From NCBI GenBank assembly GCA_932521035.1, contig OW051497.1:1550001-1614000 (forward strand): 64,000 nt of DNA, read 5' to 3'. The notes beneath the pieces are model-generated. The model ran no database searches. It worked only from the letters and a program-made list of their open reading frames with translations, and was not told the DNA's origin. This DNA is from Oscheius dolichura. Its lineage: Eukaryota; Nematoda; Chromadorea; Rhabditida; Rhabditidae. Positions 9,710 to 21,474 of this stretch are shown in pieces. Every line of letters starts with the position of its first letter. Positions within the stretch are counted from its first letter, which is position 1. Both the position numbers and the translations under genes were made by a program.

Positions 9710-12700
9710 CTAAAAAATCAGTGAAGCCTCTTCTTCCACTTCGACCTTTACGTCCCTGAAAATAGAAAAATTCAACTACTGTAGCCAGAATAAAAAAGGG
9801 GAGGGGAGCTCTTTACTGTATTCTCTCTAACAGACTTGTACTTCCCGGGCTTATACAATGCTTTCATAGGCAACCCTGCGGTCAAAAGCGAAAAGAGTCT
9901 GGGTCCCACATTCAAGTTTAGACTCTTGAATTCCACTCTGGGTCGGATTCTCGAGCTGCTGGAAGATGAGCCGGACGGAGCAGGCACAGGGACGGCCAGG
10001 AGAGGACGATCCACAGCAGGATGAGACCTGTTTCCACCGCTGGCCCTGAGCAATATTTGATGTTAGTAATTAAGACGGTTTTTACCTATGGTCTTCCTTG
10101 CTGGTGAATTCGGGCTCCTTGTTCTTCCTTGGGCGACCACGGCCTCGTTTCTCTGATTGTGAGCCGTCTGGATTTCTGAAACGTCGCTTTCATTAAAAAT
10201 ATAAAGGAAGTGACTTACGCAATGGCTGGAGGACTACCGGCTCTCCTAATCGCCTCCTGTGGGGTAGTTTCTCCCGATCTGAATGGCTATTTTTAGTGGG
10301 AAATGAGGAAAAACGAAAGTATGAATGAAGCGAAACAGGAAAGGAGAAGAAAAAATGAAGCGGATTTTAAACTCACGTGCTTCTGGAGAATGTTTCGGAA
10401 GACACGGATTCACCGAATAATCTAAAATTGATATTTGCCCGGTGGAAAATACAATCACTTACGATGTAGGCCTTCGAATGCGCCGGCTCCTTCTCTCCTT
10501 TCTATAATTACGCGGGGTTTGGAGCAAAAACAAGGGAGACTCACGTTCTGCCGGAGACTCGGGCTAGCTGAGCTTCCGCTCTCCTTCTACTCGCTACCCT
10601 CTCGCCAATGAAACTCGCAGGCTTTGGCTTGGATGCCTTGGACGGTCTAAAAAATAGTTTTTATTGCTTGTATCAAAAGCTAGAACAGACAATAAGGTAG
10701 AGCTGACCATGAGCCGAAGGACCCCAACTCCGCGGGGAGTTCCTAAATTTCAACCCAACCCCGGCTGCCCCCGATTTTTGGAAGCCCCAGGTAAGTGCCA
10801 TATACCGTGGAGTCGGTAAAAACTGATCAAAAGGAAGCTTACTGTGGAGAAGGCGACAGTCGTCGTCTTTTGGGTGTAAGAGGGATGTCGTTATCCTCCT
10901 CCTCGTCTCTTTCGGGCGGAGTTTCAGGCTCTTGCTCTTCCTCGACATCTCCGAGCGGGTGCTGCTCCTCCTCCTCCTCATCGTCTCCCTCGGGCAGGTC
11001 CTCCAGCTCTTCCTCCTCCTCGACTTCCAAGTCGAGTTCTTCGGGCTCCTCGGCGCTGTCGACAGCGCTATCCGTAACCTCACGGATCAAAGGGGGCTTG
11101 ACTGAAATTAGAATGATTACTGTTGAATTTTGTAGTGAAATTTACCATTGATCTGGGCTAGATTCCTCTCGCAGAAGGGAATGTGTTCTTCTAGGACGGC
11201 TCGGGTGGTGCTGGCCGTGCTGGAGGCGATCGGCTGCCCTTCCTTCTGAAAATCATAGTTACAGTAAAAAAATTGGCTTCCAGACGAGAAGCAGAAGTCC
11301 ATTTTCGACTCATTTTAGATAACCTGGGCAAGATTTCTAGCGTATTCCGATTCTAAGCGCCACTAACTACCTCATGATCTCATTTAGGCCAGGTTTCTGC
11401 GGTAGGAAGCCCGTGCGCCGGATGTTTTTGCTATTATTACACAATTGCCCGCCGTATTTAATTGCTGAGTCAAGGAACGAAGTTAGTATTACCTGATGAG
11501 TCAGAGAATAGCGGTTTTTGGGCTTGGGCAAGCTGCTTCTCAGACAATCCTTCTGAAATATCTCTCTTTATTTCCTTAAAGAATTCAAGGTTACCTTTCG
11601 TTGAAGGTCGGCCAGCTCTTCGCGGACATGCGGCTCCGCCCTCTTACATCTTTCCAGCTCCTCTTCGAACTCCTTCGTCAGGATCTCCTTCAGCTCGTCT
11701 TCCAGCTGTGGTCCATATTTGCTAATCTGAAAAGATAACGGTAATAAAAGGGAGAGAAAGACTACCCACCTCGTGGCCCTTCTTCGACTTGTGGTTGAAG
11801 GCGTCCGAGCAGCTGATGAAGGCCTTGTCGCAGTACTCGCAGCGGTAGTCACAAATCTGACTGACGCTGAAAGGATTGTTCGATTATTATAAGGTGAAGG
11901 TGATAACTCACTCAAAGTCGAACTCGTGACGCTCGTAGATGTGGGTCTTCAACTCGGCAGCGGTCATGGGAACGAGGGAGAGGTGATCGATGCAGTACTG
12001 AAAAGGTTACTCTCAGGAATGTTATCATTTTATATGAAGGCAATGGGGAATTAGGAGTCCAGGAGTAATCGGCCAGGTCCTCCATCCTCTACTCACATTG
12101 GCGTTTCCTAGGTCCCCTGGGGTTTTTGAAATGGGGAGAGATCGTTCCCAGGTCAGGGCGGGAGGCAGTCCAAAAGTCAGCTAGGAGTGCATGCGGGAGT
12201 CCCCGGAAGCCAGTTGTACTGGAATTAAAAATAAGGGAAGAAGGGGAGTACAGCAGTATCTTCCAGGTGTTTGGAGCAAGCCTTCTCGATTTCTTAGGGG
12301 AACTAGCAGCTGGGACTAATCGCCGACTAAGTGGCATTTCTCACTTGGTTCACACTGGCACCCGTAAAACCTCGGCAGTGTGAAAAGGATGAAGCCGAAA
12401 TAGTTTTATAGCGCACCCAGTAACAAGGGAACTCAACTGCCGAGGTTTTATGGGCGCGGGCGCGCGGGAAAAACGTCATCAAGTCTTTTGGTCATCCATT
12501 GACCATTGCCCATAGCTGTGGGAAATCTCTCAGAACTACGTGGAGGTCCCCATTGAGCGTTTACTGCCCAGGACAAAAAACTACTCTATTAACTAGGAGA
12601 CGAAATGTGTAATAAGGCTATTAGAACAGATGATGGGAAATCGAAGGGAATACATTACTCTATTTGGAAGAGAGGTGCGCAATTCATATTATTGTCGAAA

Positions 12701-12846
12701 AACGACGTTCATTTGCCCTTTTGACCGCCATTTCTTCGCAGGGGCATCTCTCCCAACCGTTTTCTCATAGAAGCACAGTCACGGGGAGCGTAACGGGTGA
12801 ATAGGCCGGGTATCCCACGATTCATAAAATCACTCACATCTGACAT
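9710..12846 (-). CDS. C2H2 zinc-finger and AT-hook nuclear protein
   Basis: A minus-strand gene of about 12 exons, all joining in consistent phase. A tiny first coding exon (12846-12838, MSD) follows a TTTCAG that may be a trans-splice acceptor, and joins 11997-11912 after a long intron. Exon 11866-11770 carries a C2H2 finger (YRCEYCDKAFISCSDAFNHK, then SKKGH). Next come an acidic helical segment (ISKYGPQLEDELKEIL), a strongly acidic stretch near 11080-10840 with a basic patch KRRRLSPSP, and short SR-rich exons. Exon 10177-10085 has a classical AT-hook, KRGRGRPRKNK. The last exon ends at TAG 9710. The layout suggests a DNA- or chromatin-binding factor. Intron 1 hosts a small foldback repeat. 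The first exon choice is an inference. Confidence 0.72.
12362..12456. repeat. Small inverted repeat
   Basis: CGTAAAACCTCGGCAG at about 12362-12378 is matched in reverse complement by CTGCCGAGGTTTTATGG at about 12439-12455, with about 60 bp between. It lies inside the first intron of the zinc-finger gene. Confidence 0.6.
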
Positions 12847-15627
12847 TTTCCTTTACGCTCTTCTCGAGGGATCACAAGTTGATTGACTGAAATAATAGAA
12901 ATAATTCGGATGAATTCTGTAATAAAAGAATAGCAGAGAAGGCAAAGGAGACTGCTTTTCTGGGAAAATAGATGAAAAATGACGGAAAGCGCGGAACAAT
13001 GAAAGCGATTGCGGGCGGGGAAATGCTGCTCTATTGAGCTATTGGGTCATTTATACAGTGTTATATTTTCACAAGCCGTAACGCTTTCGGCGCCCTCGAC
13101 TCGACCGTGCTTGGCTTCCCCTCCCGCAACGCCCCTCTCCCAGCGCTGGTTATCCCTCGTGCAGTGCCAACTCTTCTTTCCCCAGCTCAGGCTTCTCCTT
13201 TTCCCAGCGCGATTTCCCCTTCCGAGCTGCCCTCCTGCCCAGCGAGACGATATTGCACCGGTCTTTAGTCATTTTCTTGTCGGATCAAAATTCGACGATC
13301 GAATAAGAGTTGACCGTCGGATAAGATCTGATTTTTCTGCTAAACCCCCGGTGCTCTTTGGCTTCTTTGTGGGCCAAGTGCTGAGAAATAAGAGAAGGCG
13401 TCTAATCTAGGTCGGAAGTGTTTATAGATAAGAATCATGTGTTTATAGACTGAGAGACGCCTGTCTACTCACATACACATAGACAATAGCTCGGCGACAA
13501 TCACAGCTGACACCAATGCCCCTTCGCGCGACTATAGGTGCGATTAGGCGGTGTCCTTCCCTCGGCTATCATATTAGACACAATAATAGAAAGGAAATGG
13601 TCGAAAAAGGCTGTAGGAAATAACTGGGGGAAAATAAAAACTATTCACGGCGATTTAGACAAGAGAAAGAGTAGGAAAGAAGGAATACAGGGGAAGGAAG
13701 GAAGCAGAATTTTGATAATATTCTTATTTCTTTTGTTTCTTTTTTTAGTATGTTATAAAATCTGTATTATAATTATTCATATCGAAAAAAGGTATAAAAA
13801 CGAGTGGGCATTAGTTGTAAAATACTATTTTGTATATCATTCATCATGCATATTTGCCTTTCTTCTAATTTCTTCATTTACCATCGTTTTTTCTGCCTCT
13901 TTTGGTTTGTATTACGTCTTATCGACTGGAGAACGTGATATTCCATGTTAGTTGCAAAATATATCCATAAGCAAATTTTTTAGAAGAAATAGTGAAAAAA
14001 AGGATGAGATTCGGTCAAAATAGACTTCGACTACCAATTCGCGCTTCGAATATTTGAACACAAGCTCCCGCCGACGTGACAATGAAAACAGTGTCGCGCT
14101 TTTAATCCATCAAATATCACAATAGCGCCCGTTGTCTAAAAACTCGTTGCAGAAATACTTTAAAAGGTAAAATAAAAAAATCAGCCTTCGGTAAAGGGCA
14201 GGTGAAACGCAAAAAACACACAATGGGATGGGTAGAGAGATGGCTTAGGAATCCCGGATTTTATGAGCGATTTTCTGTAAGGATTGAGCAGAAAACGGAA
14301 TGTTTTATCTTAGGAAAATTCTGTAGTCTTCAAACTTGGTATAGAGAACCCCCATGGATAGGGACCGCAAAGGCGCGCCAAAGGCATATAACTTTTGACG
14401 TAGAATTTAATAATAATAACAGAGTTCTGCAAAAATATCGGATCTACAACTTTGCAATAGACTATGCCCACTGAAAACAGCTAGAAATCCGATTGCTGAC
14501 CATCATGTTTTTCTTATCGAAATACTCAAAGCCCAGGTTCAAACCGCTGTTCGAAGATTCGGCATGTTGTTCTCTATCTTTTAAAAAGAAAAATATCAAA
14601 ATCCGTTATTAAGATCTTTTTCTATTGCAATTTAAAGAGACTCATACCCTCGTAAAGTTTTAGAACCCTTAATTCGGGGAGAGCCAGTTGGAGTGCTCCC
14701 ATCACAACTGCAGCGATTCCTGGACTCAATCACCCCAGAACTATTATATTTGTACGGGTGTTTCGTCTGTGGCTTCGCCATGTGGACGCGCAATCCCGCA
14801 AACAATTACTGTTATTATGGTGTGATTTTTTGTCAGAAAAGATAGAAGGCTTTCATGGTACCTTCATGGTGTGCATCCCGATTCTTCAAAGGTCTGGAAA
14901 GCGTCATCTAAAAGGAGAAAAGACAGATATATAATGTGTATGGGTTCAATGAATTAGATTACGTTTACAGCCAAGAGTATTAACATTTTTGGGTCTTAGC
15001 ATTAGATCAATCTCTTGGTACGCTACGCTGTCTATAGGTCCTTTGTAAATTATCCTTTTCCCTTTTTGATAATATTTATATTAATAGTTTGCAAAATGTT
15101 GTAATAAAACAAAGAGATTGCTGAATGTAGATCACGTTCTTACAATTTTATCGCCCCTTGGCAAGTTTCGTCCACCAGGGGAATCGTAATACCCTGACGG
15201 CCGCTTGGGTATCTTCACTTTGAAAGGTTCCCCATAGGTTGACCAAAGCTTCCTCCCTTCTTTAGAAGTAGAACCAGAAGATGTAAGGAGCATTTCAATG
15301 AGGTGATGATAATCCCATCCAAGGGCTGAGTCTACCTTCATTTCCAAGAATCCGGACACTTCCGCCGAACCCTTTGTCTCCGTCCTGCCGGCCTCTCGCT
15401 TCTCTAATCCTACGGTAATGCAAAAATAAATCTGTTTGCCCAAGGGGGGATTATCCAATTATATATGAGCTCCATTGTTCGAAATATGGCGAAAGCGACA
15501 CTGGCCCTCATTTTTTATCCACTGATCGAATTTGTCCGCTCGAAGATTAGTCAAATCTCCGAGAACGCGTTCTATTTTTTCTTGACTCGTTCTAGAAACT
15601 CTTCCAATTTATCGTTTCTAGACAGTT
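12847..15627. other. AT-rich spacer without a firm gene
   Basis: Several open frames exist, but none has a recognisable motif and good splice sites together. A plus-strand frame at 13538-13951 could encode two hydrophobic segments. A minus-strand frame at 15132-15458 is listed separately. Otherwise I see only AT-rich DNA. Confidence 0.35.
15132..15458 (-). CDS. Possible exon of an unrecognised gene
   Basis: A 108-codon frame on the minus strand, with balanced composition (for example ALGWDYHHLIEMLLTSSG and PSGYYDSPGGRNL). I see no signal peptide, membrane helix or known motif. It lies head-to-head with the srbc-like gene at 15628. Codon use looks coding-like, but no partner exon could be fixed. 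Confidence 0.25.
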   Translation of the reverse strand: MDNPPLGKQIYFCITVGLEKREAGRTETKGSAEVSGFLEMKVDSALGWDYHHLIEMLLTSSGSTSKEGRKLWSTYGEPFKVKIPKRPSGYYDSPGGRNLPRGDKIVRT

Positions 15628-17299
15628 ATGGAGATGGAAATTGACCATATGTATTATATTTTCACTATGGATATATTCTTTCTACTTGGAGGGGCTGTCA
15701 TGGCCGTGGTTCTACTTATAGCATCAATGTAGGAAGCAGTTAGATTTTTAAAATACGTAAAGTTTAGTGGGACAGGTCTGTTCAAGAAGAAGAGTTTGCT
15801 CATTGTTCATATTGTTGTGGCCTCGGATTTGTTATTTTTCGTATTAGGTATGTTTTTAACTGGCGGCGAGACTCAAATTAAGAGAACAGACTGATAATTG
15901 TGAACTTAAAAGCCAAAAGAGCCTCAGAATACCTGCTTGCCACTAATTTCTTCAACCGAGATAGAGCATTACTTTTGACAAATTTCCCCCTTAAGAATGA
16001 GCATCTAGGCTGATTTATAAGGGGACGGTAGACTTTTTCCTCGACTTGATCGCACTTGTGTCTAGCTTAATTTGCGGTCGTGAAATCCTCGGAATTTTGA
16101 ATCATATCTAACGGTGATCCTGCTCTTGATTCCGTCCCCCCAGGGTCTCCCTGCTCTTCCCTTTTATGACTAACCGCCGGTCGATCAATTGTCCCGCATA
16201 AAAAATACCGGATTATGCATTCTTCTCTCTGGGGAAATCTAATGTTCCCCTCTGTCAGTAAAGGTTAAATCCCTCGTGATCGTGGCAACCACAAGGAAAG
16301 GAAACAAAGACCCGCAAGGGGCCCAATTGTGACAACCGATTTGAAGTCAGGCATTTGCAGGAAGTGTTTTCCTCGCGAATCTTGTGAGACATTACGACGG
16401 CGCTGCAACAAACTATAATCCCTACGTTGTGCTAATTTCGTCTACTCCTGTTGTCCTCTTCTTCAAAGGAAGCCTCGTCCTCCAAGTCGGCATAGGACTG
16501 GACCGTCTCTTGGTAAAACATCCTTTGATTTTATATCACATCATCTTCCAGGCCGTCTTCGCCCCAAAATGCTACACACGTACAAAGCATTTCCGGCGAG
16601 CTGTAGTCTATAGTGTTTTTGCAATCGGGATAGGGATCAGTGATGTCGTTTTGATGTTTTTTATGTCTCGGTTTGAAGAAAATCCCGGCTGCGCATCACT
16701 TCTCTGCTTTATTGACAAGGATTTCAGAAAAATGTGGACTTTATCCAATGGAGTAAGGCGCAAACAAGCACTAGAACATATTTTTATAGCTCCTTGGTGG
16801 GATAAATTGCATCCTCACTCTGATCCTTATTGGTCGTTTGATTCTCTGGAAGTTAGGAGCAAAGGATGCAGAACGAAGTGGCGAGGAGAAGCTAACAAAT
16901 GTTGGCCTTATAAAACAGGGAAAGAGAGTTCGTTTACAGGTGAATTACATAGCAATGACGACTCTTTTCTTCTCCGGGATATTTGTAACCCTTCCCGGCT
17001 TATTCATCGCCTATTATGAAATGAGTTTACAAGATTTAATGTCAGTTGCCCCTGTTTACTACACTACTTTTCTAATACAAGGTATACTGTAACTTGGTTC
17101 AATCACACACTCCTCTTCTATAGGATGGTCAACGAGCACTGGTCTCCTTTTAAATAAGGAGTTCAACCAACGCCTCAGGGATTGCTATCAAGTTATACCT
17201 TTCTTGAAACCCCGGCCTCATAGCCCTCCTACAACTAGCTGGAATAGGAACAATCAACGAGTTCACCCGGCTAATGTCAAGCAACCAATCAGGTATTAA
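15628..17299 (+). CDS. srbc-like seven-transmembrane chemoreceptor
   Basis: Six exons splice in phase: 15628-15728, 15768-15847, 16361-16512, 16552-16752, 16790-17081 and 17124-17299, giving about 333 residues. Hydrophobic segments match seven membrane helices. The third-helix region reads GIGLDRLLAVFAPKCY, the position of the DRxxAVxxPxxY signature of the srbc/srx group. After helix 4 comes PGCASLLCFIDKDF, matching the P.C...CF motif of srbc loops. Four of the five introns are 37-41 nt; intron 2 is 513 nt. A second family member lies at 56937-58048. Such receptors usually act in chemosensory neurons; the ligand is unknown. Confidence 0.82.
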
Positions 17300-18489
17300 T
17301 AATAGTGATTTGCTAAGTCTGTAGAGCTTAAAATAGATAAATGATTCTTATTTTTCCTTCATTTCTGAAGGTTTAATCCCTTTTTGTATACAAGTGTTCA
17401 GTAGAAGTGAGCTCGGTTGACGTATGCACATAACCTTGGAATAAGAAGGGCATTGTGGTAATTTCCGGATTACCCGGGATGAACCTCTAAATCAAGCTGA
17501 AGTTTACACCTTCACTAGAAATATTTGTTTTTGCGGAGACTACTCAATATGACTAATTCATGAGAATTCATGTGTAAAAGAAGTTGTTTCTGAGAGTTTT
17601 GTGTCATTTCAAGAGAAACACGACGAAATTCATCCGCCCGCTCGATGCCAAACTAATGGAAGCCCGAGGATTGCGATAGGGCACAATTCCACTACAGTGA
17701 AAACGAAATGTAACCGGCTACGCATAAATCATTCCAGAGCCTTTTGAAATCATCTTGTGTAGACACATTTGACAGAAGAAGCCAGGGAGTATGGTTATCG
17801 TAGGCATCTTGCCCCAGACGCTCATAGTCAGGAATAGATGCTCCACAATCAAAGTTTAACTGGACTCCGAGGATCTTTTGTGACGAATGCCCGCGGGCAT
17901 CCTCTTCTTCAAAAAAATTACTCCGGATGTGCGGGAGACCTCTTGCCTAACAGAATATTCTCTCAAACACTGTATTCCGCATAACAGTAGCTCTCTTGGC
18001 TTCGGGATCTATATTCACCCATACTCGCTGTAATTTTTTTGTTCATCTTCTGTTCTCGGAGACTTGTCTGGCGATCTCATAGGACGAAAGTCCACGGACA
18101 ACCCGTGAACCACGGGGGCAACTGGGAATTGATCAACCATGATAAAAGTATAAAGTTTCGGATAAATCAATTCGTATTACCGTAATGAGCGCAACAACCG
18201 AATCAACGTGGAAGAGTTACCCGATAGCATTCATATACAGCGACAAATTCATTCAAACTGATACTCTCAATGCTTTCTCGCATATTTGGAGAAGGAACAT
18301 AATTTACTTTAGCTGTGAGAAAATTTTTTGTAAGCTTCTACCGAGACCTAGCCGATTACATCCGCAGATTGAATCCGTCCGTACTGTTCTGTTAGTTCAT
18401 GGAATTGCTGTGGTTGGAAGGGGTCTGAAATGAAATAAACTTTTGTGAGATGTCAATTCCAAACTTTTACGGATTGCCAATTCGTTTAA
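17300..18489. other. Spacer, no gene seen
   Basis: A near-palindrome, TGACGAATGCCCGCGGGCAT, at about 17881-17900 matches the tips of the transposon-like element at 47834-49249 and may be a solo remnant of it. A plus-strand 82-codon frame at 18185-18433 has no recognisable motif. Confidence 0.4.
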
Positions 18490-18679
18490 TTTCTGTCAAC
18501 TCTTGTCTTTTGTCATGCAAATGAGGCTGCCACCGCTTCGACTGTAAATAACGGTCAGAATCCCGTCGTCTCGACAGATTTTTTCGCTTTTCCGGTCGTC
18601 TCCACGGTTCATTCTATCTACTCTTTCTGGTCATAGAAGTCGTCTCCTCTTCTTCTGCCGACTGTTCTTCTGACGAAAG
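18490..18679 (+). promoter_or_regulatory. Promoter and 5' UTR region of the Tra2-like gene
   Basis: The 190 bases before the Tra2-like start contain ATGCAAAT at about 18517 (an octamer/POU-type site) and pyrimidine-rich blocks. The block is duplicated nearly intact in both arms of the large inverted repeat (about 36830-36650 reversed, and 41698-41880). That shows its extent, though promoter function is inferred from position. Confidence 0.45.
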
Positions 18680-20289
18680 ATGCACTCCCGTTCCTGTTCC
18701 CGCAGCCCCCGTTCGTCTCTGGCAAGGGCTCGTTCTAGCTCCTTCCCGAGGCGATTCACGAAGGCCCCTCATGATCGGTACGTTTAGAACATTTCTTCAG
18801 TGTCACTATTTTAACGTTGCTCGAGAAAACCGCATTTTGTCGCTAGAAAATGATGTAAACGCTTACCGTCGGCGCCGCTTCTTCCCCTCTTGGCACCCAT
18901 TTGATGCGTTGTAACTCGTAATTTAAACCACCGCGCGTATTAGAAAACATACTGGAATGCGCAGATTTTGCTGTTCTTTTAGGCAACCTAATCAGTTTTT
19001 ATTTTGACTGCTTGAATCAAAAGTTATGCGCGCTTCAAGGTGGGGAGACCATTTCGCGCTACCTTGACCCGTTTGACACGTTTTAGTCGTCATTTTTCGC
19101 TTTTCTTGGCCGGAAATGACAGTTTTCTTCGGGTTGAGATCAATTTAAGCCGCGTTTTTTCTTTCTCTCTTCATTTCAATTAAGCTCTTTCCATTTTCAG
19201 TGACTCTCGGAAGCAGGAGAGCTCGAAGAGAGCCAGAAGTCCCCCTGCCCGGTCCCAAACTCATCTGCATTCGGATGTGGGCCGTCGTCATCGCCATCGC
19301 CATGAGATCTGCCACGAGAAGACCCTCGACTACCAGAAGAAGCGAACTTACGTCATCAAGGACCACAAGGACCACCACAGCGATGACCGCCACCGGCACA
19401 AGAGCCACAGCGACGAGCGCTACCACCGCCACAGCCGGAGGAGCCACAGTCGCGGCCAGAGCGACCCTCCTCGTCAAGTCAAGTCGATGTTAGTCCGTAC
19501 CATTTCGAATTTCGAGCTCCTAGTGGGGAGACCATTTCGCGCTACTTTGACCCGTTCGACACGTTTTAGTCGTCATTTTTCGCTTTTCTTGTCCGGAAAT
19601 TACAATTTTATTCGGGTTTAAATATTACGATCTAAAATGATGAAATGACCGAAAAAAGAAGATAAAACGTGGAAAATCGAGCCGATTTCAGGGCTTTCCG
19701 CGTTACAAAGCAAGTCGAATCGTACGCCAATGGCTACCATCGTGCCAAGCAGAGCAAAACGTATGTTGTCTTGTATATTCTGATCTATATAAACTCTTTT
19801 CAGCTCTGGCGGGCAGTCTCCCTCGAGATGTATTGGTATTTTTGGCATGAATGGCGACACCACCCAAGCCGACTTGTTCGTCTTGTTCAAGGAGTTTGGA
19901 TACATTGACTACGTGCGTTTCTGCTTCTATTTATCTCGTGACGACGTCATTTCTACCGTAATCTTTTCAAAAGGAGCGAAATCTTCCGCCAGTAACCGCA
20001 CTCCATTCGTTTACCGCGCCAAGTCGTCATTATTGCGGTGTTTTATGATTTTTCGTAGCGACCACGCCATTTTATTCACTTCTACACCTCGATATTTACC
20101 CATTTCTTTCAGGTGCGCCTTTGCCGTGACCGTGACACCGGCCGCAGCCGCGGTTTTGCCTTCATCTACTACAATACAATCGACGGTGCCAAGAGAGCCA
20201 AGAGACGGCTGAACGACACGCTCATCGGTGGAAGTCGAGTACGGATCGACTTTGCTGCTGTCCTGAAGGATAACCGCTTCGTTGGCTGA
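18680..20289 (+). CDS. rsp-8: Tra2-like SR splicing factor
   Basis: Five exons, all in phase: 18680-18777, 19201-19488, 19692-19760, 19804-19912 and 20113-20289, giving about 246 residues. The N-terminus is Arg/Ser rich (MHSRSCSRSPRSSLARARSS). Exon 2 is an Arg/Ser/His/Asp region including one SDERYHRH octapeptide. Exons 4-5 encode one RRM with RNP2 CIGIFGM and RNP1 RGFAFIYY, plus the Tra2-type linker DRDTGRSRG. Tra2 proteins bind GAA-rich exonic enhancers in the nucleus and promote exon inclusion. The C. elegans orthologue is rsp-8; the symbol rests on family recognition only. The usual C-terminal second RS region is nearly absent (it ends KDNRFVG). Exon 2 lies between about 100-bp direct repeats, and copies of it fill the large inverted repeat downstream. 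Confidence 0.9.
19041..19140 (+). repeat. Direct repeat before Tra2-like exon 2
   Basis: GGGGAGACCATTTCGCGCTA, then TTGACCCG, GACACGTTTTAGTCGTCATT and TTCGCTTTTCTTG, recurs at 19524-19620 just after exon 2, with a handful of mismatches. Unequal exchange between the two would yield tandem exon-2 units of about 480 bp or less, as seen at 34.5-36.5 and 42.0-43.3 kb. Confidence 0.8.
19524..19620 (+). repeat. Direct repeat after Tra2-like exon 2
   Basis: Partner of 19041-19140, lying in intron 2. Its beginning GTTAGTCCGTACCATTTCGA to its end is the spacer that separates the amplified RS exons in the inverted-repeat arms. Confidence 0.8.
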
Positions 20290-20390
20290 GGCTGGAGAGC
20301 GGCGGCGACGACCACCACGACTGCTGTCCTTGGCTCTCTTCGAACAAATGCGCCTCCCTTCCCCCGTTCATTTCTTTCATTTATGTGCCC

Positions 20391-20812
20391 TAATAATAAA
20401 GTTTTGTGATGTTTTATGGTTCATCTACTTCTTGGAGCGACACGGGCACCAGTGTATGAGGCGCCCGTCTTTTTTCACCGTTTCTGTCCGTTTCCAGGCC
20501 GGGAAATGGCCGAGTGGTACGCGTATCCCCCTTAGAATTTGGAATTTTCATTGGCACTTAACAAGGAAAGGATAGTTGCTCGGCATCACTTTTTCAAACT
20601 TTTTTGATGTCATCTTGTAAAGAATTTTCTGGCGATCTAGACATATTCTTTGCTTTTTGCCATAATAACTCCACTGGGAGAGTACCGGTCTACCACCTCG
20701 TCGTCTAATAATAAAGTTTTGTGATGTTTTATGGTTCATCTACTTCTTGGAGCGACACGGGCACCAGTGTATGAGGCGCCCGTCTTTTTTCACCGTTTCT
20801 GTCCGTTTCCTT
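20391..20812 (+). repeat. Duplicated 3' flank of the Tra2-like gene
   Basis: About 105 bp starting TAATAATAAAGTTTTGTGAT at 20391-20496 recurs almost exactly at 20707-20812. The next block, TTTGCTTTTTGCCATAATAA, occurs at 20650-20705 and again at 20812-20867. A more diverged relative (CACTTCTTGGAG, GGCGCCCGTCT, GCCGGGAAATGG) lies at 22760-22935. Confidence 0.75.
20395..20400 (+). terminator. Polyadenylation signal of the Tra2-like gene
   Basis: TAATAATAAAG lies about 105 bases after the stop codon. The same signal and 3' flank are repeated at 20707-20812. Confidence 0.6.
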
Positions 20813-21065
20813 TGCTTTTTGCCATAATAACTCCACTGGGAGAGTACCGGTCTACCACCTCGTCGTCCCGCTGTAGCAGTTCAAGAACTCGCGCAGCACC
20901 AAGGGATAAGTGGTTTCCCTCGCGTGATACACGCTGATTATGGGAATAAATTGTAAATTGTAAACTCCATTGAGGAGGAAAACACAAAATAAGATTTAGT
21001 GCTAAACGCGTTTTTGGACTGTCTATTTTTGTCTATTTTGTCTATTTTCCATTCTCCTTCTAAAA

Positions 21066-21146
21066 ATGTGAAGCGGTGGCTGAGTGGATGGTGCACTTGC
21101 CTACAAAGCTTTTGTGTTTTTCTCAACTTGGGCTCGATTCTTCCAA
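21066..21146 (+). repeat. tRNA-like (SINE-like) repeat, forward copy
   Basis: GCGGTGGCTGAGTGGATGGT resembles a Pol III A box, and CTTGGGCTCGATTCTTCCA resembles a degenerate B box. The spacing is about that of a tRNA with a long variable arm (Leu/Ser type). The sequence does not fold into a full tRNA and is therefore called tRNA-derived. Confidence 0.45.
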
Positions 21147-21384
21147 GGGACCAAGTTATTTTTGTAATTTTGTTGGGGTGATTGACACACCGTTGGTTCC
21201 TGTGTAACACTCAAACTCACGTTGGAGAGGAGAATGTTGGAAGTATGAATGTTGGCAAAAATGAAAAAAATGTCAGAGCAGAACGGTGTGGAAATGCCTC
21301 CTCATCATTTTTACGGCATATAAAGAGGGCAGGAGTGGAAAACAGATTCAATCCCACCAAAAAAATGTAAAAATGACGTTGATC

Positions 21385-21474
21385 CATGGAAGGCTCGAAC
21401 CCAAGTTGAAAAAAAACACAAAAGTTTTGCATGCGAGTGCACTATCCACTCAGCCACCGCTTCACATTTTTGGA
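21385..21474 (-). repeat. tRNA-like (SINE-like) repeat, reverse copy
   Basis: Reverse complement copy of 21066-21146. Read on the minus strand it has GGTGGCTGAGTGGATAGTGC and TTGGGTTCGAGCCTTCCA, a better B box than the forward copy. The pair forms an inverted repeat with about 240 bp between. Confidence 0.45.

Noticed and set aside
13009..13410. 133-codon plus-strand frame
   Set aside because: Skewed Ser/Pro/Leu composition and no signal, motif or splice partner; it looks like a chance opening in GC-richer DNA.
13538..13951. Frame with two hydrophobic stretches that could be membrane helices
   Set aside because: The hydrophobicity comes from T-rich DNA, and there is no family signature or plausible neighbouring exon.
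21066..21146. Functional tRNA gene
   Set aside because: No full cloverleaf or acceptor stem can be paired; only box-like motifs are present.
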